DNA of 64,000 bases from NCBI GenBank assembly GCA_037043015.1, contig CM073327.1, positions 184,009 to 248,008 of the forward strand, in the 5' to 3' direction. Source of the stretch: Bryum argenteum. Lineage: Eukaryota; Streptophyta; Bryopsida; Bryales; Bryaceae. The notes under the pieces were generated by a model. It worked only from the letters and a program-made list of their open reading frames with translations, was not told the DNA's origin and did no database searches. The position numbers and the translations under genes are program-made. Positions 11,748 to 23,305 of the stretch are shown one piece after another (position 1 is the stretch's first letter; each line of letters opens with the position of its first letter).

Positions 11748-13042
11748 TTGGGGATTGATGACCCTTTTAAACACAAGTGCCAGATTTGTGATTGCTTGGT
11801 GCCTAATATCGAGAGTAATATCGTTGTTCATTACACAAGTAAAGCTCACGTTCGGTTAGAGAAGTCGCACTTTATGCCTCGCTTTTTGAAAAGCATGGAC
11901 TTGTCCTCGATTCTAGTGGAAAAAGTACACATGCAATGAGTGTGGGAGGGCCGGATTCCAAAGAGATGCCAAAAATTAAAGGAACATTTATGTAATGTGC
12001 ATTTCCCGAGTTCAAAGAACAAGTACACGATACTTTGATAACTTCAGGGGCATGGTACTGGGAAGGAAAACCTTGTGGTTGCTTCTAGAGTTCACAAGGT
12101 GAGACCAAAAGTGTATTGACTAAAGAGTTTAATTTGGACAAGGAGCTTGGGGATTTCGAGGAGATTGCGGCTCCAACTTTGTGCGTTGAAAACGGAGCTT
12201 GTGGATTTCATTTTCTACTTGTGAATGGTAGATTTACCTCCAAAGGTTGCTCTAATGATGATGACCGAGTGGGTACATTTTTGGAGGCTAAGGGATGTTC
12301 GACAAAACGTGGTGAAATGAAAAGGGTGGATTTTGATGCAAGAATTGTAACTTTTGGTTATCGATATGCTTATGGAGAGATTGAAGGTAAGTATCAAAAC
12401 CCTTGTAGTTTTGAATGCATATTTATTTGTATAAATGTTATTTTTTATGAAAATCTTACTATTACAATTTATTATAAATTGAACTAATATTTGTGTGTGA
12501 TTTTTATAGGTTTCGACATAATGTCGAAGGGTGCTACTATCGCAGATCGGGCTTGGCAAGCCCCGATTTGTAATCATTTGAAGATTCAATTTCCAAATAT
12601 TTTTGAACATTTGGAAAATGTATTGAAGGAAGAAGGTATTATCGCAGATGATAACATCTGCCTTGGTAATACACCATTCACAACGATGAGTATTACCAAG
12701 AATTACCATTGTAACATCCATATAGATACGATGATGTATCGTATGGGTTTTTCGCTTGGTTTGGTCAAAATGGTAAGTATGCAATTTTTTATTTTTTATT
12801 TTGTAAAAATAGAATTTTCTATAGACTTTTAAGTATTGGTTTTGATATATTTATTAAATGAATTGTGTTTTTTTACAGTGGACAAAAGATGAGTATGGGA
12901 ATGAGGTGAAGTTTTACTTCCTGTGAGTAAAACTCATTTTACTATCCCACTTATTGGTGATGTTATGTTATGCAAATCAAATGAATTGTGGCATTGTACT
13001 AGGACAAAAGAGGGCAAGAGAGGCGATTTGGTATTGCCTTGA
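11748..13042 (+). CDS. 2-oxoglutarate/Fe(II) oxygenase-like protein with finger-like N-terminus
   Basis: Three exons are supported by splice sites: 11748-12386 (donor GAAG|GTAAGT), 12510-12772 (acceptor TTATAG, donor ATG|GTAAGT) and 12879-13042 (acceptor TTTACAG, stop TGA). Exon 1 holds a C-x2-C...H-x5-H arrangement (CQICDC then HYTSKAH) that could bind zinc or nucleic acid. Exon 2 ends in FTTMSITKNYHCNIHIDT, where HID fits the HxD metal site of the double-stranded beta-helix fold. After one frameshift, exon 3 has GDVMLCKSNELWHCTR, fitting the distal His and a substrate-side Arg. The layout recalls TET/JBP-like oxygenases, some of which travel with transposons, but overall similarity is modest. 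Exon 1 has stops or a frame change near 11940-12115. Identity as an oxygenase is probable; its substrate is unknown. Confidence 0.5.
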
Positions 13043-13765
13043 TCGTAAATCATCATTTTTAGATGGTATTCTATACTAAAAGGTAAAATCCAGACAACAT
13101 TGTAGACAAGTCATGGTTTGATAGTACTTTCATGGTTTGATAGTTGTGACAATTTCTAGTGAAAAACCATCCTTTATATTAGAAGTATTGTTTTCTAAGT
13201 TTTGTTGATATTTGGTTTAAATTTTTCACAATTTCTAGATATATAGTTGTTCAAACAAAAACCATCCTTTATATTATTGGGCCTATTATCATTGTTTTCT
13301 AAGTTTTGTTGGATATTATGGTTTAAATTATATTCTAATTTTTACTTTCATTGTAACAATTTCAATTAAGTCCCAATTGAAGTTCAAACAAATTAACTAT
13401 GAGAGCCTACCCCATTATAAATATCTTTTAAGTTTGAAAGTGTTTTAGACATACATTTCAACAGCTTGTTTTGATTTTAAATTGATATATAACACATGAC
13501 ATAACAAATTAATTTAATAACAAACTATATCAAATAGTAATATTCGGTAAGTTTTATAAATAGTTGATAGGAAATAAAATCATAAAGACTATATACTCCC
13601 GAAAATAGTTATGAAAATTTAAAGTTCAGCTTTGTATACATAATTCTAGATCAACAACTTCTAAAATAAATTGTATAAGTTTCTAAAATCGTGGATATTG
13701 GGTTTTGTTTAGTATCTTACAGCTTGGTAGTCTACAAAAAGTTCATATATTTGTTATGTACCTCG
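13043..13765. other. AT-rich non-coding tract
   Basis: No gene is seen. A phrase (AAAACCATCCTTTATATTA...TTTTCTAAGTTTTGTTG) occurs twice, near 13163 and 13258, which indicates a local duplication of about 95 bases. Confidence 0.4.
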
Positions 13766-13769
13766 AGAG

Positions 13770-14270
13770 ACTATAGAGGCTGAAAATCGTAATTTTTGGG
13801 TTTCAAGCTCCCAAAAACACAAGATTATCCCCTAAAGGCCCAAGCGTATTTTTGAGCCTTCAAAATCAAAAACTGCGATTTTTGGCAGCTTTTTGGGAAT
13901 TGCAGAATGATTCAATATTTTTTACTTTTTAGTATTTCAAACCGTAAGATCTTCAAAAAGACTATTTACACTAACACCATGTAAAATTTCAACCGTTGGA
14001 TCTTTACCATTTGTGAGATCATAATGTTCAAAGTTGATATGTCAAGTTTTTTTGCAAACTTTGAAGCTTGCTTTTGTAAATTTTGATGGTCTGCCCTTGT
14101 AAAATTGGTAAACTTATTGACTTTGGTCACTTCAGAAATTGAGTAGTGATTTGGTTATAAACTTATTTTCAAAAAATAATTTAAAAATAACTAATTTTAA
14201 ACTACCCTTTTTCGACTTCAAACCTAAAATTTCTAGATGAAGGTTCTAAAATGGAACTTGTAATCAAGCA
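13770..14270. repeat. single-arm copy of the foldback family
   Basis: Phrases in order (AACCGTAAGATCTT, CAACCGTTGGATCTTTACCA, GAGATCATAA, GCCCTTGTAAAATTGGTAA, TTGAGTAGTGATTTGGT) match the loop and right arm of the 49 kb foldback element (49440-49690) with moderate divergence. The partner arm is absent. Confidence 0.6.
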
Positions 14271-14342
14271 TTTGAGTATTTTAGCTACGTGTGATTTAGT
14301 GGGCTTGTGAAAACCTTACAATTAATTTCATTTAAGACACCC

Positions 14343-15145
14343 TTAACCCCTAAACGTCCTTAGGGTATTTTTAGCCAAAAACTCATTTTCAAATAAAGTG
14401 ATTAATATAGATAAAAATAAGGATAAGCTATTCGATCTCAATCGCACAAACTTGTAATAGACTTGTAGTAGATCATGTGGACCAAAACTTGACTCATGAG
14501 ACTCATAGATTGCGAGATCATAACATATTAGTGCGCAAAAAAATGCTACAAAATACCATCATTTCCACTTTGAAGTGAAAATACTACCAACATGAAATTT
14601 GCAATCGTAAAATCAGCAACTAGAAAGTTGTTCATCTTCATCCAAAGACACTCTTGTACCAAAAAATTCATCAAAAAAAAAATCTTGGCTCAAATAGTAG
14701 CCTTGTAGTCGAGAAAACTGCCAAAAATTTTACAAAGGAAAGATAATCCAAAACTAGACCCCTTGCACTCAAATCCATCTTCAATACATCATCAATTGGG
14801 TCAAGCTTTCCACCACTAAAAATAGACTATAATTGGAATCCATGAAAATAAAAATTCATGAAAAAGTATTTTAGATTTCACATCATTGGCATCCAAAGTT
14901 CCAATGCTAAAACATGCCAAATGTTTGAAAACCCAAAACAAAAGTCGCTTATACTAAAATCCATGCCACTTATTAATACTTTATTTTATGAGTTTGCAAT
15001 TTTTACCACACAAACTAGACTTGATTTGTGACATAACCCAAGTGATTTTGTCAAAAACGGAGTTTGGATGAAAAAGTAATGGCTCTTCAAAGTTTGTGCC
15101 CTTCATCCAAAATGTTGTTTTTTGACACTAGGGACGTCTACGGGT
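14343..15145. mobile_element. non-autonomous DNA element, copy 1
   Basis: The element starts TTAACCCCTAAACGTCC and ends in the near inverse (GGACGTCTACGGGTT), which suggests terminal inverted repeats of about 20 bases. No coding capacity is seen. A second copy lies in opposite orientation at 15585-16485, and degraded copies lie near 43640-44170 and 60430-60890. Size, AT content and TIRs fit a large MITE or an internally deleted DNA transposon. Target duplications were not resolved. Confidence 0.6.
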
Positions 15146-15584
15146 TGAGAATCGGTTCCAAATTTGTACCACTATCTACTCTCAATTTAATTCTAGATTT
15201 TGTAGTATTTATTGATCACTTTATTAGTTCTACGTTGTAAATGACTTTTAGGCTATTCATGGTAAAATTAATCTTGACTTAAGAATAGATTGAAAAATAT
15301 AAGTAAAAATAAAGCATAGCTATCATGATTGGCAAAAAGTTTCAAAAGTTTGAATTAGAATTGAAGTCACAAATTTGACCATTTCATTTAAAGATATGAA
15401 GGGCTTATTTGTTTTTCAACGAAGAACCTTAACAAGCATCGATAGTTGAAGTACAAGGCTTCCAAGCCTGGATAGTTGAATCAAGAGGAACTATAAAGAC
15501 ATAGCTTTGCGAAGAGAAAAATCATTCATGCACTGTATACGATCATGTTTTGAAGTTTATTGCTCTGCTTTTTGATGATTTGGT
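15146..15584. other. spacer between the two inverted element copies
   Basis: About 440 bases of unique AT-rich sequence separate the two copies. They include two nearby GATAGTTGAA phrases (15440, 15471). No gene is seen. It may be older host DNA or an insertion. Confidence 0.4.
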
Positions 15585-16485
15585 ATTAACCCCTAGACGT
15601 CCCTAGTGTCAAAAAACGACAATTTGGATGAAGGGCGTAGAACTTTGAAGAGCCACAACTTCTTCATTAAATAAAGTATTAATAAGTGGCATGGATTTTA
15701 GTATAGGCGACTTTTGTTTTTGGGTTTTCAAACATTTGGCATGTTTTACCATTGCAAGCCAATTATGTGAAATCTAAAATACTTTTTCATGAATTTTTTC
15801 ATAGGTTTCACATTTAGATGCATCTCAACAACTTTGTAGTTGGAAAGTTTTTGATCTAGATAACTTTGGTATTGGCTTTGCAAACATGTTTCTACGATGA
15901 AAAAGTGAAAAATGGATGATTTTCAAGAGGTAGATCTCCTTCATCCACCGTTTGATTTTGACTTTATTGTTTGGGATGGATTCCAATTATAGCCTTTTTT
16001 TAGTGGTAGAAACCTTGACCCAACCGAGGATGTATTGAAGAAAAGGCATGGATTTGAGTGCGAGGGGTCTAGTTTTGGATTATTTTTCCTCTGTAAAATT
16101 CTTGGCGTTTTTACGACTACAAGGCTACTATTTGAGCCAAGACTTTTTTTTAATTTTTTTTTTGGTACGAAAGTGTCTTAGAGACGAAGATGAACAACTT
16201 TCTAATTGCTGATTTTTTGATTGCAAATTTCATGTTGGTAGTATTTTCACTTCAAAGTGGAAATGATGGTATTTTGTAGGCAGCATGTTTTGCGCACTAA
16301 TGTGTTATGATCTCGCAATCTATGAGGTCTCATGAGTCAAGTTTTGGTCCACATGATCTACTACAAGTCTATTACAAGTTTGTACGGTTGAGATCTGAAT
16401 AGCTTATCTTTAATTTCATCTATATCACTTTTTTAGAAAATGAGTTTTTGGCTAAAAATACCCCTACAACGTTTAGGGATTAACT
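15585..16485. mobile_element. non-autonomous DNA element, copy 2 (inverted)
   Basis: The tract begins TTAACCCCTAGACGTCCC and ends GTTTAGGGATTAA, and its interior is the reverse complement of 14343-15145. Matching blocks include the ones around GGCATGGATTTTAGTATA, GCCAAGACTTTTTTTT and CATGTGGACC. Together the two copies form an inverted pair about 2.1 kb across that could fold into a long hairpin when transcribed. Confidence 0.6.
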
Positions 16486-16656
16486 ACAATTAGGTTCTTT
16501 GATTCTATACCCTTAGAAAATTGTGTAACTTCACTAAAACTAAACTAGGACTTTTAAGGTCAAAGAACCAACTTAGCACTCACATAGAAGAATCCCAAGG
16601 ATTAACATAGCAATCTCAAATTAACTTAACCTTCGTGAGCCTAATCAACCATTCTA

Positions 16657-16746
16657 TTGAGGCTCATTATTATTATGAGGCTCATTATTATTTTGTAGGC
16701 TCATTGAGGCTCATTAATATTTTGTAGCTCAATTTTGTAGCTCATT
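16657..16746. repeat. short tandem repeat of GAGGCTCATTATTATT
   Basis: Five degenerate copies of (GA/TA)GGCTCATT(A/G)(A/T)TATT run in tandem. No function is evident. Confidence 0.6.
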
Positions 16747-16835
16747 TTTCCGGATGGCCGCTTAGAAAAACCTGTGAGGGGCAAACCATCAAACGAATCG
16801 CGTAATATAAATGTCATTGTGTATTAAGACAAGAG

Positions 16836-16931
16836 CTCAGAATATCACTTAAACTCCATAATATCACATAAATTCCGTAATAGCACATATACTCTGTAAT
16901 ATCACACAAATTCTATAATATCACAGCAATT
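16836..16931. repeat. 19-base tandem repeat around TAATATCAC
   Basis: Four to five units of 19 bases, such as ACTCCATAATATCACATAA and ACTCTGTAATATCACACAA, follow one another. The same unit appears singly at 4003-4075, 5445 and 5697. Such arrays sometimes serve as transposase-binding subterminal repeats. Confidence 0.65.
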
Positions 16932-17051
16932 TATAGATGGCAAAAAACAAATACATTTGGTAAGAAATGGTGATGAGTGGTAATAAGTGGGAAATGAAGT
17001 CGGTGTAATCATGGAAAAATTAGATCTTGTGTGAAGGAATGACCGGTCACG

Positions 17052-17760
17052 ATGCAACATGATGAAAATCATCATGACCAATTAGTTAATGTCTTGCGGC
17101 AGTGCCCGCCGTCAAAGGCCTTTTTTTTTTTCGCCGGTTTAATGACTTTAGCCGACTTTCGCCGATCGCTCACATCATTCTCTCGCTTTTGTTCTTCCTC
17201 CTTCTCTCTCTCCGCCGTCTCGTGCACGGAGCTCTCACTCTCCCTTTTTGAGCTCGCCGAGGCTTATTTCTCGCTTTTGTGCATAGGCTACGTGTGTGAA
17301 GTTTCTACGTCATTGCTTTCGGCGAGTGTGGGTTTCTTTCATTGCTTCTCGTAGTGTGTAGATTTTTGTGGACCTCGTTTAACAGATTTTGTAGTTTTTT
17401 TTTCCGCGAGTGTGTAGTTTTTTTCGACCTCATTTGGACACGCCAGCGCACCGAGGAAGTAGGCGCGGCGGACCACACCTTCACAGCGCGGTGGAGCTCA
17501 TCGCGAGAGGTCGGCGGACCTCACCTTAAAGGCGCGGCGGACCTCCGAACCAGAGCGGCGGACTTCACCTTCATAGCTCGCGGACCTCACTTCCGAGCGT
17601 GGCGGACCGAGCAGCAGGTTTCGAGCTTTTTTGGTGATCGAGGTTTCGGGGGTTTCTTTCGGCAAAGACGTCTATCGGAGTGATCGTTTTTGCTGACGGA
17701 CCGACCGATCGCGCCGCCTTTTTCATCGTGTCCACCGACCTCCAATTCCAGTACATGTTC
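17052..17760 (+). other. CT-rich leader-like region with GGCGGACCTCACC repeat
   Basis: 17160-17250 is strongly pyrimidine-rich (CTCTCTCTCCGCC), like plant 5' UTRs. 17459-17615 holds five or six degenerate copies of a phrase close to GGCGCGGCGGACCTCACCTT. The stretch could be the promoter and leader of the plus-strand gene that becomes clear from 19158. No translated product here is convincing. Confidence 0.3.
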
Positions 17761-19157
17761 TCGCCGCATTAGATGAGGTGTTTTTGTGTATGAGTGTGTG
17801 TTTGATTACTTAGTTTGATTATTCGTGAATTGTTTCGATTTGCCTTTTTGCCGCATTGTTTCGATTTGCTCGCCGCATTGTTTCGATTAGCCTCTACAAT
17901 CGCGATTTTTCCATTAGCCCTCTAGCCATTGCTTTTTCTGTTAGCCTCGATCAAATGCGTTTTTTTCAATTGGTTTGATTATTTGGAAGCATTCAATCTT
18001 TGCATGTAATTATGCGTTGGTAGACTTCCGTGAAGAATTTTCTATCGTTGAGAGTCATTGAGACTTGTTTCATTTTCTCATGAGGCAAAGTGCGGTGTAG
18101 GAATGGGATTGGAATTGCGGATGATCCGAGGGTGTGTACACCGATAAGCTTGGCATTGTTGGCAATGAATTCCGTGTAAGTGGTTTAGTTGTCGCTTCAT
18201 GCTCATTCTTTTAAATCATCAATCAAATGTACCGTATGGCCACCATATGGAACCGTAGAACGCAATAAATTAAAATTGATAGATATAAGGATGACTACCG
18301 TAGTTCGAACGGGCGTTGAGAAAACTCTAAGTAATCGAACCATAGATGACAAATGTGTAACTAAGACATTTGTGAGATTTTCCGGCGGCCGCGCAAAAGC
18401 CACCAATGGAAGAATAGAACAAGAATCAAATCACTTTCTAAGAAACCAAGGTATGGTTTCTAAGCGACCGCCTTCGATTCGAGGGGACGATGATGACATC
18501 TAGAAAACGGTAGACCGAGAACGAAAAACAAGATTCAGAGGTCGTGAATTGAGGTTACTTAACGTCAATATTGAGCGGATTTTTGAGCGACCGCTCGTAA
18601 AATGTTTGTATGCTCAAAGGTCCTAAATCGAGTAGATGTCATGTCAACGCCGGTAAGATAGAAGAGGTCGGACTCTATTAGATCATCAATGTATTCTTGC
18701 CCCTAATCCAATATTCTCCCTAAAAGAGGAATGCAAAGATCAAGAGCTCGTGACGAGGGGTCCAAGTCGTCTATGTCCATTTCGATTTTCGAGCGACCGC
18801 CGATTTATTAATGTAATCTAAGTTAGTTGAATCCAAAGAGTCGCGCAACGATAGCACACGATTGCTTAGAATCTGTCTGCTCTCGAGACACGCTCACGAG
18901 TAGTGCCGATCAACCCGATTTGTCGATGCTAAGAGGTAGATATGAATTTGCACGGTCGCTTAGAAAAATTACCTTGTAGATCACAATCTAAGTCAAGTCC
19001 CAATTCGCACGCAGATGGAGTTCAACGAATCACTCCCACTACTCGTGGGTTATCTCGAACGAGATGATACAAACGATGGAAATGTGGTATCGATAATAGA
19101 TCAAAAGATTCCTTTGCGGCTCAAATCCAAGAACGCAAGTCGGTCACTTCGTGATTC
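17761..19157. other. unassigned sequence with five copies of the dispersed motif
   Basis: No domain is recognised. The GCGACCGC-type motif lies at 18379, 18457, 18579, 18785 and 18946, spaced about 80-205 bases, and several copies are in the opposite sense to those from 19681 onward. That spacing matches inferred exon and intron sizes nearby, so short unrecognised exons on either strand are possible. Confidence 0.25.
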
Positions 19158-20889
19158 GTGAGTGAGGAAGATGGGGCAGACCCGACCTTCGAGCCTCGTT
19201 CTAGGCTTTCGATCGCAGTAAAAACGACATCGTATAAAACCGGACATGATCAAGGTCATCGATATTCAGTGAAGGGAGACCATGTCTTCTTGGACGTCGA
19301 ACACCGGCGAGACTATGCCTGGGGGTGCATCGTAATGCGCCCAGAGGACGGCATTGTGTTTGACGCAACCTGGATGATGACGACCGGGAAGGATCTCGAC
19401 TGGCCTTTCTCTCTTGTAACTGAATCCTTTGTTGAATCCAAGCTCAAATTATTTCGAGGCAACAACCTCGACATGTGCCGTGACCTTGCAGATTTTGTGA
19501 GGAGAGGATACTCGGTTCGTGCAAGAGGATTGCGCGAGACTCACGACAGGATCGAGAAGAGAAAGGCAGATCTATCCATGGCGACAGATCAAGCTGAGGG
19601 GAGCACGGATCAGAGTTCCAAGTCGCAGAAAGGTTCAGTTCCAAATTACAGTCGGATTTGCATTGTTGCATGTTTGAATTTTCTTGGGCGGTCGCTCAGG
19701 AACAATAGGCAAGCAAGAGCCGACGCAATCAATGTCAGTAGATTAGTTGTATATCCTCTTTCACATATGTATTTGGGCGGCCGTTTAGATTCTAATGCAA
19801 TTTTGTGTCGACTTTATCATTCGTGCAGGTAAGGCGCACAAGGAGCTCAACGTATCTGGGACGACAGTGCCTGGATCGATGAAACCTAATGGTGAGGGAA
19901 CGATTTCCACTTATATTGGGCTGTATCAATATAATAACGTATTAAGTGTTTTTTGGGCTGCCGTCGAGAAACTAATACTACCTGCAGGTCCCGATCCCGA
20001 CCAAAGATCATTCCACCAAGCCACCAAAGGCGCGGGTGCAAGGCAAGGTAAAGGTGCGTGTCTCGGATTGCGGTGATTAGGTTCCAAACTACTCTGTATT
20101 CTGCGCGGTCGTTTAATCTGATGTACACTCATTTTAACTTCATGTTGTGTACAGGGAAAGCGACGAAGCCACCTGCCGAGGACGATTGGTCCCCGACATC
20201 CAAAGCGACGACGATGATCGCAAAGAAAGGTAATTCAGTTCCCTTCAACTTGTACGTCACCAGTAGATTAAGATATCGCCTTGCTCTTGTAATGAGGACT
20301 GGGCGGTCACGAGAAAGTATTGCATTGTATTGTGAAGCTTCTCGACCTCCAGCCAGGGACAAAGCACGATCAGCGACTGAACAAAGTCGTGATTCAGGCA
20401 AGGCAAAATCGAGTCGTTCCGACGGGATGAGTGCGAGGGTGGCGTCGACGCAGGGATTCGAAACCGAAGGCAGGCGTGCAAGCGGCAAATCCATTCTTCC
20501 AGGCGGGACCGCAATCGATCCTCCAACATCCGGGTTCGAGCGAACGATCGCGGTGCGCAGAATTCGTCAACACCGAACTGCAGGAGGAAGAGGAGGACGA
20601 AATGGAGCTAATTAGCCGAGGTTCCGGGCAGAGCGCTTCGCCAACCGCGAACACATCTACCGAGTTGCGGAGGACAAGACCAAAAGAGCGCGATCAAGTC
20701 CAAGCCTGGCCGCGAAGAAGAAGAAGCGAAAGGCAACCCAAAGAAGATGTTGGGCAATCCAGTCCCGAGATGCATCGGTCGGAAGTGGGGAGGGGTGCTC
20801 CAAGTAGTCGTGAGGCATCACCCGAGCTCGAAGGGGCTACGAGCCGTGACAAGAATATCGCCTCGTATGGAGTGGTGGAAATTCGGTAG
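19158..20889 (+). CDS. 5' part of a many-exon gene with very short exons
   Basis: The frame from 19158 encodes a charged protein (VFLDVEHRRDYAWGCIV, GIVFDATWMM) of unknown family up to about 19630. Three exons of roughly 55-75 bases follow, near 19829-19891, 19988-20054 and 20155-20229, separated by introns of about 95-200 bases with GTGAGG/GTGCGT/GTAATT donors and CCTGCAG/TGTACAG acceptors. The exons encode a Lys/Pro/Ser-rich linker. The inferred introns carry copies of the GGGCGGYCG motif (19681, 19771, 19949, 20101, 20298). A longer exon from about 20356 encodes a basic, low-complexity stretch. Exon limits are inferred by eye. It probably belongs with the ParB-like exons downstream. Confidence 0.4.
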
Positions 20890-20903
20890 GGGCCGACAGC
20901 AGC

Positions 20904-23305
20904 TTGTCGATGAAGCCACGGCCTTCGAGAATCTTTGTTAAGAAGGTAACCTCAAGGCTTACCTTGGGGGACATGGAGCGAGTACCGGAGACGTTGCCTT
21001 TTGATCCCGAGTCGGTCCCAGCAGAAGCTTGTCAGAAACCAAAGATAAGCAAGCAGGCGAAGAAGGGGACCACAGAGCAGATGTACGAGGACCTCAAGGC
21101 TCATGTGGAGGCAAACCTGGCGTTCAAGAAGAACGCCGAGTATATGTACATCTTCGGACAGCAGCGGTACTTCCAGCTCGGCGTAGAGGACATGACGAGT
21201 TCCGATCCATCAACGGGTACAATCTACAGGCCGTTGGAAGAAGCAGGCGTGGCGAAAGTTCTGAAGCATATGACGGATTATGGCTTCATCAAGCAAATCC
21301 TGACGGTGATGCCGAACACAAAGACGAGGCCGAAGGACTGGATGGAATGTGTGAGAGCGGGAGAGTTCTTGATCATCAACGGCCAGCATACCTGGGCTGC
21401 CGGAAAGAGGATCGTCGAAGGGAAGGTGCCGAACATCCCCTCGGATATCAAGGCACGCGTGTCGTTGTGGACGTGTCAGATTGTGTGGTCGGATATACCC
21501 GCCCACTTGCACTCGCTGTCGTACAAATGCAACGACGGCAACGACGAGCAGCCGTATCTTACGTCTGCACCAGCGACCGTGGCGCACCTCCGCGAGATAT
21601 GGTCCTTTCATGGCCGCCCAAAGGCATGCCGAAAGAATGGTCGTCTCAAAGAAGGATCGGAGGAAGAGAAGATTGCAAAGCAGTACGAGGTAAGAATTCG
21701 AAACCGATTTCTTGTCGTACGCTGTCGACTTTTTGGGCGGTCGCCGTAAACTTCACAAAGTTCTTGGGCGGCCGCCGTAATTAGAGTCCGTGAGCGCTTT
21801 GTGACGTCGCGATACGGTGGATGGGGGTGCTGACATTCTCGACCGCGACATTGTGGTGGTTCTCGTCGGCTCTTCAAGGAACAGTAATCGAGACTCGCAT
21901 CGACTGCGATCGCGAAGAGCAAGAGTGGGGAGAAGGTGAATTTTAGCAAGATCAACGGCCTCGGCGAGATCAGGCTCGTCATGTTGAACGAAGGGGCGTA
22001 CACGAAGTGGGCACAGATCTTCAAGAAGTATCAAAATCTAGAGCTCATCGACCCCGACAAAGAAGAGGATGTCAAGCACATGGTGGACGAGAAGGATAGG
22101 CCATACAAGTTCCCCGTACCTTGTGATCTCGCCCTCTTTCTTGAGACCGCTCGTTGGTCTCCACGATTCAGTTGGAACTTCTCGCGGATCACATATCGGC
22201 CGCGGATCCGAAGGTGTACTCGGAATAAAGAAGCCGCAGCACTCCAAAGAAGTGGACGACGCGCGCCTTAAAAATGGCGACTGGGTGACGAGGAAGAAGT
22301 ACAAGGTGAAGATCATCGTGATCATCATGGCCACCGTGATGAAGAACAAGAAGTCGAAGGTGTCGCAGAGATCAAGAAGGGCGACTACCCCCGAGCCATC
22401 GGAAGTTGGCGAAGAAGTGCTTGAGGATCAAGACGTTTCACGCCGACCATGCCATGTTCGTCGCGGGATCGCCTTGGCTGAAATCTCAAGTGACGCAGGG
22501 GAAGGCAAACCGCCATCGCCCCCGCGCGAAGGCGGTGCTGCAGAGGATGGTGGACAACCGCACGCGCCACAAAACGTGCATGTCCGTTGCGGACCACACG
22601 TTCCGAGTGTACAGGCCGACAACGGCCGAACTGACTGGGCACTTCATATGGCGGAAGAAGAAGATGTTCATGTACAAGAAAGGGCCGGCGTTGTGTGAGT
22701 GGGCAGAGGTTGGAATAATTGACTTCCGAACCTTGCTTCCGTTGGCGGACGATGCAACGCCAGTCCTAACGGCGGAGACGTATATGTATCTCCTCGGCCT
22801 AGTACTGGATGGGAATATCAGCAGCGTCGCGACGTTCATGATCATTTATTCGCATCGTATGGAGAGTGTGGTGCTGGAGAGTCTAAAGAATAACTTCCAG
22901 GGACACTCGTTGTCGACCACGGTGGTCTACACGCCCGGCAAAGGCGAGCCCGAGAACGTTCTGAAGGACGACATCCGCATCCTTTACATCCAGACTAAAA
23001 GCAGGATCGTCAGTTCCTGCAAGGACGTAATGGATGTGGAGAACATTGTGCGTCCGCCGGAGTTGAATGAGGAGGGTGAATTGACACCCTCAGATGCTTC
23101 GGCGGAGACTGTCGAGACGTATCGCCTGGATCACCGCCATCACATCGCGAAGTGCGAACTGAGGACGGAGGTGTACATGAGGTTCATCGATGTGCTGCGC
23201 ATGAGAGGGACGGCATCGCTTTTCTTCTGCGGCATGAAGGCGTTGTCGGCATGCGCTGTAAGTACTGGATCCCATCGATTTTATGCAGGTCATGCGTTGC
23301 GCTAA
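20904..23305 (+). CDS. ParB-like (GQH-motif) domain protein, central exons
   Basis: An open frame from 20904 to about 21690 contains EFLIINGQHTWAAGKRI (21363-21413), the GQHxxAA signature of the ParB/sulfiredoxin-like fold. An Asn-containing stretch, SLSYKCNDGNDE, follows where ParB relatives have helical elements. The exon ends QYE|GTAAGAATT, and the intron holds two copies of the dispersed motif (21730, 21761). Reading frames at 21936-22160 (INGLGEIRLVMLNEGAYTKW) and 22406-23257 (TYMYLLGLVLDGNISSV, DDIRILYIQTKSRI) continue the protein, with at least one frame change near 22160-22400. The last block could be a second catalytic domain, but I do not recognise it. Bacterial ParB proteins bind or cleave DNA; the role in a plant nucleus is unknown. 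Confidence 0.5.

Noticed and set aside
14343-16485. TTAACCCCTAAACG ends as telomere repeats (CCCTAAA)
   Set aside because: Only single copies occur at element ends; there is no tandem array.
21029-21784. Second plus-strand frame of 251 codons overlapping the ParB-like exon
   Set aside because: It is a shadow frame of the exon with GQHTWAAGKRI, rich in Arg/Gly/Asp by frame shift, and has no motif.
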